In this document: one piece after another, positions 1-7,368 of the stretch
Numbering within the stretch: position 1 is the first letter of the stretch
Layout: the number at the start of each line of letters is the position of its first letter
Assembly (NCBI GenBank): GCA_009922295.1
Contig: RFWA01000044.1
Coordinates: forward strand, 1 to 12,269
DNA length: 12,269 nt
Direction: 5' to 3'
Origin: Betaproteobacteria bacterium
Lineage (GTDB): Bacteria; Pseudomonadota; Gammaproteobacteria; Burkholderiales; Burkholderiaceae_C
Notes under the pieces: generated by a model
What the model saw: only the letters and a program-made list of their open reading frames with translations
Databases searched by the model: none
What the model was told of the DNA's origin: nothing
Program-made: the position numbers and the translations under genes

Positions 1-1993
1 TTTTGGCTACACCCTCAACACGGTGACGCTGCTGTCGCTGGCGCTGGTGGTGGGGGTACTGGTCGACGACGCCATTGTCGAGATCGAAAACATCGAACGC
101 CACCTGCGCATGGGCAAAACCCCTTACCAGGCCGCAATGGAGGCGGCCGACGAGATCGGCATGGCGGTGATTGCCACCACCTTTGCGTTGGTGGCGGTGT
201 TTTTGCCCACCGCCTTCATGGGCGGCGTGCCAGGACTGTTCTTCAAACAATTTGGGTGGACGGCCGTGCTGGCGATCCTGGCCTCTCTCATGGTGGCCCG
301 GCTGTTGACGCCCATGATGGCCGCCTACCTGCTCAAGCCCAAGGCACTCGCGCAGCCCGCGGACGGCGGGACGACACTTTCTGAGCCGCCAGACAGCTGG
401 CTGATGGCGGGTTACATGGCCACGATGCGTTGGTGCCTGCGCCACCGTGGCCTGACCATGCTGGGATCGGCCCTGTTTTTTATTGGCTCTATCGCCCTGG
501 TGCCGCTGCTGCCCACCGGCTTTGTGCCGGCGGCCGACCGGGGCCAGACCCAGATCACCCTGGAGCTGCCGCCAGGCAGCACGCTGGCAGAGACCCGCGC
601 CGTCGCCGAATTGGCTCGGTTGGCTGCCATGACCGACCCTGAGGTCAAAAGCGTGTTCAGTTCAATCGGCGGCGGCTCCAGTGGCGACGCCTTTGCCCCG
701 GGCGCTGCCGCAGAGGCGCGGCGCGCGGTGCTGACATTGACCACCAGCCACCGAGACCAGCGCAGCACCTCTATGGCCGCCATCGAAGCCCAGTTAAGGC
801 GCAAACTCAGCGACGTCGCCGGCGCCCGCTTCACCGTCGGCCCGCCCGACACTGGCGTCAAGATGCAGTTGGTACTCCAAAGCGAAGACCCGGTGGCGCT
901 ACTAGCCACCGCCCAGCAAGTGGAGCGCGAGCTGCGCGGCCTCAAGGGCGTGGGCAATGTGCAGTCGAGCGCCTCGCTGGTGCGGCCCGAGATCATTGTG
1001 CGGCCTGATCCGGCGCGCGCCGCCGACCTCGGCGTGACGGCTGCATCTATCGGCGAAACTGTGCGGGTCGCCACCGCCGGCGATTACGACACCAGCCTCT
1101 CCAAGCTCAATCTGTCAGAGCGCCAGGTGCCGATCCGAGTCAAATTGCCGGATGCAGTACGCGCCGACCTGGCTGCGCTGGCCCGACTAAGCGTGCCGGG
1201 GCGGCGCGGCCCGGTGCCACTGGGCCATGTGGCCAGCATCAGCATGGACAGCGGGCCGGCCCAGATCGACCGGCTCAACCGCAGCCGCAACGTCACCTTT
1301 GACGTTGAGCTTGGTAGCCGCCAACTGGGCGAGGTCAACACCGAAGCCCGCGCCCTGCCCAGCCTGAAAAGCCTGCCGCCAGGGGTGAAGATCGCCGAGC
1401 TTGGCGACGCGCAGGAGATGCAGGCGCTGTTTGCCAGCTTTGGTATCGCCATGCTGATCGGTGTACTTTGCATTTATGGCGTGCTGGTGCTGCTGTTCAA
1501 GGACTTCATGCAGCCGGTCACCATCCTCGCGGCCCTGCCGCTGAGCATGGGCGGCGCCTTTGTCGCGCTGCTGCTGACCGGCCGCGCCCTGTCCATGCCC
1601 TCGATGATCGGACTGATCATGCTGATGGGCATCGTCACCAAAAACTCGATTTTGCTGGTGGACTACGCCATTCTTGCGCGCCAGGCCGGTATGGCCCGTT
1701 TTGAGGCGCTGGTGGACGCCTGCCACAAACGCAGCCGGCCCATCATCATGACCACCATTGCCATGGGGGCTGGCATGATGCCGCTGGCGCTGGGCTGGGG
1801 CGCCGACCCGAGCTTTCGATCACCGATGGCGATCGCCGTGATCGGCGGACTGATCACCTCCACCCTGCTGAGCCTGCTGGTGGTGCCGGCGGTGTTTACT
1901 TATATTGATGACCTGGAGCACCTGCTGGGTCGCCTGACACGTTGGCTGCGACGTGCGCCTGGCCCTGCCCCATCAGCCCCGGTCGGACCTTGA
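1..1993 (+). CDS. RND multidrug-type efflux permease, C-terminal part (5' end outside window)
   Basis: This is an inner-membrane proton-driven efflux permease of the RND superfamily (AcrB/HAE-1 like), which would work with a periplasmic adaptor and an outer-membrane channel. The reading frame is open from base 2, before the first possible start (GTG at 23), with residues FGYTLNTV matching the family just ahead of TM4, so the gene begins outside the window. About 663 residues are visible, matching roughly residue 400 to the end of an AcrB-length protein of about 1050. TM4 carries the Asp-Asp proton-relay pair (VDDAIV, bases 62-79), and TM10 carries the conserved Lys in TKNSILLVDYA (Lys codon 1640-1642). 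The loop PTAFMGGVPGLFFKQF is also typical. The second periplasmic porter region and TM7-TM12 follow, with an Arg/Pro-rich tail. Partner genes would lie upstream. The gene converges on rfaE2. Substrate cannot be told from this part. The permease call is firm. Confidence 0.95.
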   Translation, partial: FGYTLNTVTLLSLALVVGVLVDDAIVEIENIERHLRMGKTPYQAAMEAADEIGMAVIATTFALVAVFLPTAFMGGVPGLFFKQFGWTAVLAILASLMVARLLTPMMAAYLLKPKALAQPADGGTTLSEPPDSWLMAGYMATMRWCLRHRGLTMLGSALFFIGSIALVPLLPTGFVPAADRGQTQITLELPPGSTLAETRAVAELARLAAMTDPEVKSVFSSIGGGSSGDAFAPGAAAEARRAVLTLTTSHRDQRSTSMAAIEAQLRRKLSDVAGARFTVGPPDTGVKMQLVLQSEDPVALLATAQQVERELRGLKGVGNVQSSASLVRPEIIVRPDPARAADLGVTAASIGETVRVATAGDYDTSLSKLNLSERQVPIRVKLPDAVRADLAALARLSVPGRRGPVPLGHVASISMDSGPAQIDRLNRSRNVTFDVELGSRQLGEVNTEARALPSLKSLPPGVKIAELGDAQEMQALFASFGIAMLIGVLCIYGVLVLLFKDFMQPVTILAALPLSMGGAFVALLLTGRALSMPSMIGLIMLMGIVTKNSILLVDYAILARQAGMARFEALVDACHKRSRPIIMTTIAMGAGMMPLALGWGADPSFRSPMAIAVIGGLITSTLLSLLVVPAVFTYIDDLEHLLGRLTRWLRRAPGPAPSAPVGP

Positions 1994-2003
1994 TCACGAT
2001 GCT

Positions 2004-2495
2004 TTACTGTCGAATTTTCTGCACCAGCGCTGTCGTGGAATAGCCGCTGACAAACGGCAGGGCCAGGGCGCGCCCTCCGTAGGCCTCCACCACGCCGGTT
2101 TCGGCCAGAGTCTGCATGTCGTAGTCACCGCCCTTGACCAGAATGTCGGGGCGCACTTGTGTGATCAGCTGCAATGGCGTGTCCTCGTCAAACCAGGTGA
2201 CCAGGCTGGTCGAGCCCAGAGCAGCCATCACCACGGCGCGGTCATCCTCAGGGTTGAGTGGCCGGTCTGGCCCCTTACCCAGCCGCCGGGCTGAGGCGTC
2301 CGTGTTCAACGCCACCAGCAGACTGGCGCCAAGGGCCCGAGCCTGCGTCAGGTACTGCACATGGCCCCGATGGAGAACGTCAAAAACGCCGTTGGTGAAG
2401 ACCAAGGGACGCGGCAGGTGCGCCAAGCGCGCTGGCAGGTCACGCGGGTCGCAAATTTTGTCGTAAAGAGCCAAAATGGCATTGGAATTGCTCAT
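2004..2495 (-). CDS. rfaE2: D-glycero-beta-D-manno-heptose 1-phosphate adenylyltransferase
   Basis: This cytoplasmic enzyme transfers AMP from ATP to heptose 1-phosphate, giving ADP-heptose for the LPS inner core. At 163 aa it is the stand-alone form of the C-terminal half of HldE (also called HldC). The cytidylyltransferase-like Rossmann fold shows the nucleotide-binding signature TNGVFDVLHRGH at residues 34-45 with the HxGH motif at 42-45. Further family motifs are GKGPDRPLNPEDDRA, DILVKGGDYD, and the C-terminal GYSTTALVQKI. The ATG at 2495 is the only start that keeps the N-terminal helix. No clear Shine-Dalgarno sequence is seen before it. The partner kinase (rfaE1) is not in the window. 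The gene converges on the RND gene (10-bp gap) and diverges from the HD-GYP-like pair (84-bp gap), so it is probably transcribed alone or with genes outside. Function is well supported by the motifs. Confidence 0.95.
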   Translation of the reverse strand: MSNSNAILALYDKICDPRDLPARLAHLPRPLVFTNGVFDVLHRGHVQYLTQARALGASLLVALNTDASARRLGKGPDRPLNPEDDRAVVMAALGSTSLVTWFDEDTPLQLITQVRPDILVKGGDYDMQTLAETGVVEAYGGRALALPFVSGYSTTALVQKIRQ

Positions 2496-2540
2496 TCGTA
2501 AGATGCTAGCAGGTCACCAATTGGGTTAAGCTGATGACTT

Positions 2541-2570
2541 TTGACACTAAGCACGCCAAATTGCCATCTT
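2541..2570 (+). promoter_or_regulatory. Possible sigma-70 promoter before the HD-GYP-like pair
   Basis: A perfect -35 hexamer TTGACA lies at 2541-2546, followed after 18 bp by CATCTT (2565-2570), a poor -10 with three of six matches. Transcription from it would start only a few bases before the ATG at 2580, giving a leaderless or near-leaderless mRNA. That would fit the lack of a ribosome binding site there. The weak -10 makes this a tentative call, and the -35 match could be chance. Confidence 0.25.
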
Positions 2571-2579
2571 AGATCGACC

Positions 2580-3845
2580 ATGAGACGCGTCAGCTTTACT
2601 TTCGATCACATCCGCATCGGCGAGCCGCTGCCCTTTTCGGTCTGGGACGAGAATGGTCTGATGGTGGCGGGAAGCGGCTACACCTTGAAGGACGCGCGCG
2701 AGTACGAGGTCATGCTTGGCAAGCGTGACAAGCTGCTGGTCGATGCGATCGAATACGAGCGCTTTCAAAACGCCTATAAAAAGCGGCTGAATGAACTGGT
2801 ACACGGCAATCGCGCCCTTGGTGCAATTGCCAGCACCCGACTGACCGACATGGGCGCGTTCGTGGCTCGCGAGCAGGCTGCCTCAAAGGTCTCTGACCAA
2901 CTGGGCGATATCCCGAGCAGCGAGGCCGACTGGATGGACCTGCAGGACCAGGCCCATGCTCTGCTACAGGTCTCCAACCCGCAAAATTTCCGTGAGCGAC
3001 TGGAGAAACTGCAGGCCCACCTTGGCCACTTTGCCCGAGCCAACCCCGACGGGATACTGCTGAGCCTGTTTTTTCTATCCTCTCGGGATCTGGATCGCTA
3101 CAGCGGCACCCACGCGATGCTGGTGAGTGTGATGTGTGGCATTGCCGCTCGCGATGTCCTGAAATGGCCGGCCGTGCAAGAAACCGTGCTGTGTCACGCC
3201 GCTTTGACGATGAACATCGGCATGTCGGTCCAGCAGGACCGGATGGCGCAACAAAAAGAGCCCCTGAACCCCAAGCAACGCGAACTGGTTCGGGAGCATC
3301 CTAGTCACTCGGAGGCATTGTTGCGCCAATTGGGCGTGACAAACCGCGACCTCTTGGAGGCGGTGCTCGACCACCACGCCAAAGCGCCTGGCCCGCTCGC
3401 GGCCCGCACCCTGGGTCAACGCATGGCACGGCTGATCCAGAGGGCGGACATTTTTGCGGCCGCCATCTCACCTCGGGCGTCGCGTGCCGCAGCCAGCACC
3501 GGCAACGCCATGAAGGCCGCCTACTTTGACGAGAACAGCCAGGTCGACGAGGCGGGCGCGGCATTGGTCAAGGCGGTCGGTATCTACCCGCCGGGATCCT
3601 TCGTCCGGCTCACCAGCGGTGAGGTGGCCGTTGTAGTTCGTCGTGGTTCAAACACCAGCGCGCCGCGCGTGGCGGTGGTGCTCAACCGCTATGGCCTGCC
3701 CAACGCCGAGTTATCCCTGCGTGACACCAGTCGCGCGGAGTGGCGGGTGACCGCCGGCGTGCCAGCCAAAGAGGTCAAGGTCAACGTCAGCCTTGCGCGA
3801 CTGTTGCCCCTGACCCGCCTGCCGGAATCCCGATTCGAGGTTTGA
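2580..3845 (+). CDS. Degenerate HD-GYP domain protein, copy 1 of a tandem pair
   Basis: A 421-aa soluble protein with no signal peptide or membrane segment. A short N-terminal domain (about 1-70, with LPFSVWDENG) is followed by a helical linker, an HD-GYP-like helical domain (about 165-300), and a C-terminal domain starting IYPPGSFVRL (335-344) like the tail of many HD-GYP proteins. The HD-GYP family normally hydrolyses c-di-GMP. Here the first His (178), the HP (240-241), the HH (265-266) and the late Asp (290) survive. The metal-binding HDxGK is replaced by MNIGM (211-215) and the DGxGYP signature is gone. Loss of phosphodiesterase activity is therefore inferred, and a nucleotide-sensing or protein-binding role is possible. 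The ATG at 2580 is chosen because its first 19 residues align without a gap to copy 2 up to LPF. A TTG at 2541 would add 13 residues. Copy 2 starts 4 bp after the stop. Confidence 0.88.
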   Translation: MRRVSFTFDHIRIGEPLPFSVWDENGLMVAGSGYTLKDAREYEVMLGKRDKLLVDAIEYERFQNAYKKRLNELVHGNRALGAIASTRLTDMGAFVAREQAASKVSDQLGDIPSSEADWMDLQDQAHALLQVSNPQNFRERLEKLQAHLGHFARANPDGILLSLFFLSSRDLDRYSGTHAMLVSVMCGIAARDVLKWPAVQETVLCHAALTMNIGMSVQQDRMAQQKEPLNPKQRELVREHPSHSEALLRQLGVTNRDLLEAVLDHHAKAPGPLAARTLGQRMARLIQRADIFAAAISPRASRAAASTGNAMKAAYFDENSQVDEAGAALVKAVGIYPPGSFVRLTSGEVAVVVRRGSNTSAPRVAVVLNRYGLPNAELSLRDTSRAEWRVTAGVPAKEVKVNVSLARLLPLTRLPESRFEV

Positions 3846-3849
3846 ACCT

Positions 3850-5088
3850 ATGGAACTGACACCCGTCAAGATCACCACGATCCGAACCGATATCGCGCTG
3901 CCCTTTGCGCTGTGGGACAAGGAGGGCAGGCTGCTGGCCCGCTCCGGCAGCGTGATCGACGACCGCCGCGAGTTGCAGACCCTGTTGCGTGCGCGGGACG
4001 ACGTCTACATCGACGTTCGGGATTCCGAGGAGCACCAGCGCTTTCACCAGAGCCGGCTGCTCACCATGGTGATGAACGAAGAGCGTATTGGCAAGATTGC
4101 CGATACCACCAGCCGCTCGTCCGATCTGTTGCAGCGGGCCATCACCGCCGGTCCGATGGACAACGACGCCGAGCCGGACTGGATCTATGTGCAGGAACAG
4201 GCACACGCCATTTTGCGTAACAGCCGTGATGAGGCCTTTCTGCGGCAGATCGACCGGCTGGAGCACCGGATCAGCCGTTACAGCCGGCTCAACCCCGACG
4301 GTGCGCTGATGGCCCTGATGCAGATGGCTTCGGTCGAGGTGGAGCGCTACAGCGCCACCCACTCGGTGCTGGTCAGTGTGCTGTGCTGCATTGCGGCGCG
4401 CGAGGTGCTGCAATGGACCACCCAGCAGCAAACCCTGCTTGGCCAGGCGGCGCTCACCATGAACATCGGCATGACCGAACTTCAGGACCGACTGGCTCAG
4501 CAATCCGAGCCACTGGCGCCACTGCAACGGCGCAATGTTGGCCAGCACGCCGAGCGCAGTGTGGAACTGCTGACAAAACTGGGCCTGCAAGACAGCACTT
4601 GGCTGGAGGCCGTTCGCCACCACCACACGCCGGTACCCGGGCCATTGGCTCCGCGCAGCGCGGGCGGGCGTGTGGCGCGGCTGATCCAGCGTGCCGATAT
4701 GTTCGCTGCCGCGATGTCGCCACGCGCCGGCCGTCGCCCAGTGCCTCCGGGCAAGGCCATGAAGTCGATCTACTTTGACGAAAACCACAAGGTGGATGAA
4801 GCTGGTGCGGCTCTGATCAAGGCCGTTGGCATCTACTCTCCGGGCTCTTATGTGCGCTTGCAGTCTGAGGAGGTGGCGATCGTGGTGCGCCGAGGCGCCA
4901 ACACGACCACGCCGCTAGCCGTCGTGATCTTGAACCGAAAAGGCATGCCGCAGGCGGAATTAACCGTACGCGACACGGTCCGGCCGGAGTTCAAGGTCAT
5001 CGCCAGTATTCCTTATGACGGGGTCAAGATAAAACCCAACCTCAAGCGCCTGCTGCCGCTGACGCTGCGCAATACCGTCAGTAACTGA
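3850..5088 (+). CDS. Degenerate HD-GYP domain protein, copy 2 of a tandem pair
   Basis: A 412-aa paralogue of the preceding gene with the same layout: N-terminal domain with LPFALWDKEG (17-26), helical linker, HD-GYP-like domain (about 160-295), and C-terminal domain from IYSPGSYVRL (329-338). Over a 101-residue ungapped stretch starting ARLIQRAD (276), about 70 positions are identical to copy 1 by eye. The first His (171), the His triplet 257-259 and Asp 283 (RADMF) are kept. The HD pair is again replaced by Met-Asn (MNIGM, 204-208), HP has become HA (233-234), and there is no GYP. Catalysis on c-di-GMP is therefore unlikely by inference. The gene follows copy 1 by 4 bp, with GAGG (3837-3840) as a plausible ribosome site, so the two are cotranscribed. 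A GC-rich hairpin follows the stop. The products may form a heterodimer, but nothing in the sequence proves it. Confidence 0.88.
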   Translation: MELTPVKITTIRTDIALPFALWDKEGRLLARSGSVIDDRRELQTLLRARDDVYIDVRDSEEHQRFHQSRLLTMVMNEERIGKIADTTSRSSDLLQRAITAGPMDNDAEPDWIYVQEQAHAILRNSRDEAFLRQIDRLEHRISRYSRLNPDGALMALMQMASVEVERYSATHSVLVSVLCCIAAREVLQWTTQQQTLLGQAALTMNIGMTELQDRLAQQSEPLAPLQRRNVGQHAERSVELLTKLGLQDSTWLEAVRHHHTPVPGPLAPRSAGGRVARLIQRADMFAAAMSPRAGRRPVPPGKAMKSIYFDENHKVDEAGAALIKAVGIYSPGSYVRLQSEEVAIVVRRGANTTTPLAVVILNRKGMPQAELTVRDTVRPEFKVIASIPYDGVKIKPNLKRLLPLTLRNTVSN

Positions 5089-5094
5089 GGCTCA

Positions 5095-5118
5095 TTGCCC
5101 CCGCAGGGCTCGGGGCAA
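5095..5118 (+). terminator. GC-rich hairpin after the HD-GYP-like pair
   Basis: TTGCCCC (5095-5101) pairs perfectly with GGGGCAA (5112-5118) around a 10-base loop, starting 6 bases after the stop codon of the second HD-GYP-like gene. No run of T follows, so it is not a classic intrinsic terminator. It may stabilise the 3' end or act with Rho. Its placement between two differently themed transcription units supports a boundary role. Confidence 0.45.
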
Positions 5119-5206
5119 GGGCGCACCTGTGATAGATTACCAATCAGTCACAAAGTTACTCAGACGTTTTATGCCAAGCTCTTTCCCCGTATTGCCGCCA
5201 GGCCCG

Positions 5207-5235
5207 GCTGGTCCTTGTGACACCAGCGGACCAGC
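5207..5235. promoter_or_regulatory. Inverted repeat in the leader of the lipid-type operon
   Basis: An 8-bp perfect inverted repeat, GCTGGTCC (5207-5214) and GGACCAGC (5228-5235), flanks a 13-base spacer. It ends 30 bp before the ATG at 5266. Inside it, ACCAG (5222-5226) can pair with CTGGT (5208-5212), so two alternative hairpins are possible. It could be an operator or an mRNA leader structure controlling translation of the first gene. Which of these applies, if either, cannot be told from sequence. The rest of the 5089-5265 gap holds no convincing promoter. A TGATAG at 5130-5135 resembles a sigma-E -35 only partly and lacks a fitting -10. Confidence 0.4.
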
Positions 5236-5265
5236 GCCGACGCCGCAGCAGCCTGGCACAGCGGC

Positions 5266-6570
5266 ATGAAACTGGCGATCGTCGGTTCGGGCATCTCCGG
5301 CCTGGCGGTGGCGCACCGGCTGCGCGGACAAGCGGACATCACCCTGTTTGAGGCCGGTGACTACTTCGGCGGCCACACCCACACCGTAGACCTGACCCTG
5401 AACCAGGCCGGCAAGCGGGTAACCCATGGTATCGATACCGGTTTTTTGGTCTTTAATGAGCGCACCTACCCGGAGCTGATCAGCCTGTTTGACGAACTGG
5501 GTGTGGCCACTGCCCGTTCCGACATGTCGTTCTCGGCCCAGGTGATGGGTCAGCCAGGGCGCTCTGTACTGGAGTGGAGCGGGTCCTCGCTCAACACCGT
5601 GTTTGCCCAGCGGCGCAATCTGGTCCGTCCGCGCTTTTTGGGTATGCTGGCAGATGTGCTGCGCTTCAACCGGCTGGCCAATGCCCTGGCACTTGGCAAC
5701 CGGGATGCCGAGTTGATGCAACCGCTGGCGGACTTCCTGCGTCAGGAGGGTTTCTCCAACGCCTTTCGCGACTGGTACCTGCTGCCGATGCTGGGCTGCA
5801 TCTGGAGTTGCCCGACCGATCAGATGCTTGAGTTCCCGCTGGCCACCCTGATCCGTTTTTGCCACAACCACGGCCTGATCCAGGTCAGCAACCGGCCGCA
5901 GTGGTGGACGGTGGCCGGTGGTGCCCGCCAGTACGTGGAAAAAATCACCGCGGGCATCCCTGACAAGCGCCTGCGTTGTCCGGTGCAGCGCATCGCCCGT
6001 GACGAGCAGGGCGTGCTGGTCACTTCCGGCGGCCAGACCGAGCGCTTTGACAAACTGGTGTTGGCCAGCCATTCGGACCAGTCGCTGGCCCTGCTGGCCG
6101 AGCCGAGCGAGGCAGAGCGCGCGGTACTGGGCGCCATCCGCTATCAGCCCAACCGGGCGGTGCTGCACACCGACCCCTCGGTGTTGCCGCGCCAGCGCCG
6201 GGCCTGGGCGGCCTGGAATTATGAAAGCGCCGAGCGCGCGGATGGGTTAGGGCAGAGTGTCTGCCTTCACTACTGGATCAACCAGTTGCAGCCGCTGCCG
6301 TTCACGCAGCCGGTGCTGGTCTCGCTCAACCCGCTGCGGGTGATTGACCCGAGCCAGGTGCATGCCAGTTTTGACTATTCGCACCCAGTGTTCGACCTGG
6401 CCGCCATCCGCGCGCAACGTGGCGTGGCCGCATTGCAGGGCCAGCGTCACACCTACTTCTGCGGCGCCTGGACCGGTTATGGCTTCCATGAGGACGGGCT
6501 GAAATCCGGCCTGCGTGTGGCCGCGATGCTGCAAGCCGCGCCAGCGCGGCTGCAAGGAGCCACGGCATGA
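5266..6570 (+). CDS. FAD-dependent amine-oxidase-like oxidoreductase (COG2907 type)
   Basis: A 434-aa flavoprotein. The N-terminal Rossmann FAD-binding motif is GSGISG (7-12), with Glu29 at the end of the second strand to bind the adenosine ribose, and GGHTHT (35-40) following. The C-terminal FAD motif reads YFCGAWTGYGFHEDGLKSG (397-415). Between them lie family features such as DTGFLVFNERTYPE and LPMLGCIWSCPTDQ. It belongs to the amine oxidase/phytoene-desaturase-like superfamily. No signal peptide is seen, so it is cytoplasmic. Substrate is not proven. Position directly before a DUF1365 gene and a fatty-acid-methyltransferase-family gene suggests it oxidises or desaturates an acyl chain, which is inference from context. 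It is the first gene of an eight-gene operon. The start ATG places the FAD motif at the usual distance, though its ribosome site is weak. Its stop overlaps the next start by 4 bp (ATGA). Confidence 0.92.
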   Translation: MKLAIVGSGISGLAVAHRLRGQADITLFEAGDYFGGHTHTVDLTLNQAGKRVTHGIDTGFLVFNERTYPELISLFDELGVATARSDMSFSAQVMGQPGRSVLEWSGSSLNTVFAQRRNLVRPRFLGMLADVLRFNRLANALALGNRDAELMQPLADFLRQEGFSNAFRDWYLLPMLGCIWSCPTDQMLEFPLATLIRFCHNHGLIQVSNRPQWWTVAGGARQYVEKITAGIPDKRLRCPVQRIARDEQGVLVTSGGQTERFDKLVLASHSDQSLALLAEPSEAERAVLGAIRYQPNRAVLHTDPSVLPRQRRAWAAWNYESAERADGLGQSVCLHYWINQLQPLPFTQPVLVSLNPLRVIDPSQVHASFDYSHPVFDLAAIRAQRGVAALQGQRHTYFCGAWTGYGFHEDGLKSGLRVAAMLQAAPARLQGATA

Positions 6571-7355
6571 GTCTGGCACCGGCACCCGTTGCCGCGCCGG
6601 GGCCGCTGATCGGCTTTGGCCAGGTGCGCCATGCGCGCCTCAGGCCGGCGCGAAACGCCTTCAGTTACGCCACCTATTTCCTGATGCTGCCCATGCGCAG
6701 CCTGCAGCGCAACGGCAGTGGCCCCCTGGCGCGCAACCGCTGGGCGCCCCTGAGTTTCTTCGATGCCGATCACGGCGACGGCCGCGGGCCGGCGCAGGGA
6801 GGCGCCCTGGCCTGGCTCGATGAACTGCTGCTGGCACAGGGCATCGAGGGCGCGGACGGCGAAGTCTGGTTGCACTGCTACCCGCGCGTGCTGGGCCACA
6901 CTTTCAAACCGGTCAGTTTCTGGTACTGCCACCGTGCCGATGGCCAGCTGCGCGCCATCGTGGTCGAGGTGAACAACACCTTTGGCGAGCGGCACTGCTA
7001 CCTGCTCGACGCGCCGCGCTTCGGCGTGGAGCAGCGTGCGGCCAAGGTGTTTCACGTCTCCCCGTTCTGTCCGGTCGAGGGTGACTACCGTTTCCGTTTC
7101 ATGATCGATCCGACGCGTCGCCGCACGGTCGGCCGCATTGACTACGATGACGCCAGCGGGCCGCTGCTGCAGACCAGCGTCTGCGGCACTTTGCAAGTGC
7201 TCGATGCCGATGCCATGCGCCACGCACTTTGGCGTTATCCGGCCATGACGCTGGGCGTGGTGCTGCGCATCCACTGGCAGGCCCTCAAGCTGTTTGCCAA
7301 ACGTGTCCCGTTTTTCACCAAGCCGGTTCCCCCGACCGTGCTGACCACCCGCTGA
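6567..7355 (+). CDS. DUF1365 family protein
   Basis: A 262-aa member of DUF1365, a family of unknown biochemistry that is usually next to COG2907 oxidoreductases and Cfa-family methyltransferases. Family motifs visible are the N-terminal VRHARLRPARNAFSY (20-34), LHCYPRVLGHTFKPVSFWYC (102-121), VEVNNTFGERHCYLL (133-147) and KVFHVSPFCPVEGDYRF (160-176). The conserved His, Asn, Cys and aromatic residues could form an active site or ligand pocket, but this is not established. No signal peptide is apparent. A good ribosome site AAGGAG (6554-6559) lies 7 bases before the ATG, and the start overlaps the previous stop by 4 bp, so the two genes are probably translationally coupled. Context points to a role in fatty-acid modification. 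The family call is firm, the function open. Confidence 0.92.
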   Translation: MSLAPAPVAAPGPLIGFGQVRHARLRPARNAFSYATYFLMLPMRSLQRNGSGPLARNRWAPLSFFDADHGDGRGPAQGGALAWLDELLLAQGIEGADGEVWLHCYPRVLGHTFKPVSFWYCHRADGQLRAIVVEVNNTFGERHCYLLDAPRFGVEQRAAKVFHVSPFCPVEGDYRFRFMIDPTRRRTVGRIDYDDASGPLLQTSVCGTLQVLDADAMRHALWRYPAMTLGVVLRIHWQALKLFAKRVPFFTKPVPPTVLTTR

Positions 7356-7368
7356 GCCCAGGCCCCCG

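Noticed and set aside
1994..2003. Bidirectional terminator between the convergent RND and rfaE2 genes.
   Set aside because: The gap is only 10 bp, and I see no convincing stem-loop with a T run there or in the flanking coding ends.
3787..4788. Long minus-strand open frame (333 codons) opposite the second HD-GYP-like gene.
   Set aside because: It is antisense to a well-supported gene with a close paralogue, its translation is Gln/His/Arg-rich and fits no family, and GC-rich codon bias explains the absence of stops.
5130..5135. TGATAG as a sigma-E -35 element.
   Set aside because: It matches the TGATCC-like core at only four positions and no matching -10 is found at 16-18 bp, so it is not listed as a promoter.
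5137..6168. Minus-strand open frame (343 codons) opposite the FAD oxidoreductase.
   Set aside because: The plus strand has clear FAD-binding motifs at both ends; the antisense product is compositionally odd with no recognisable motif.
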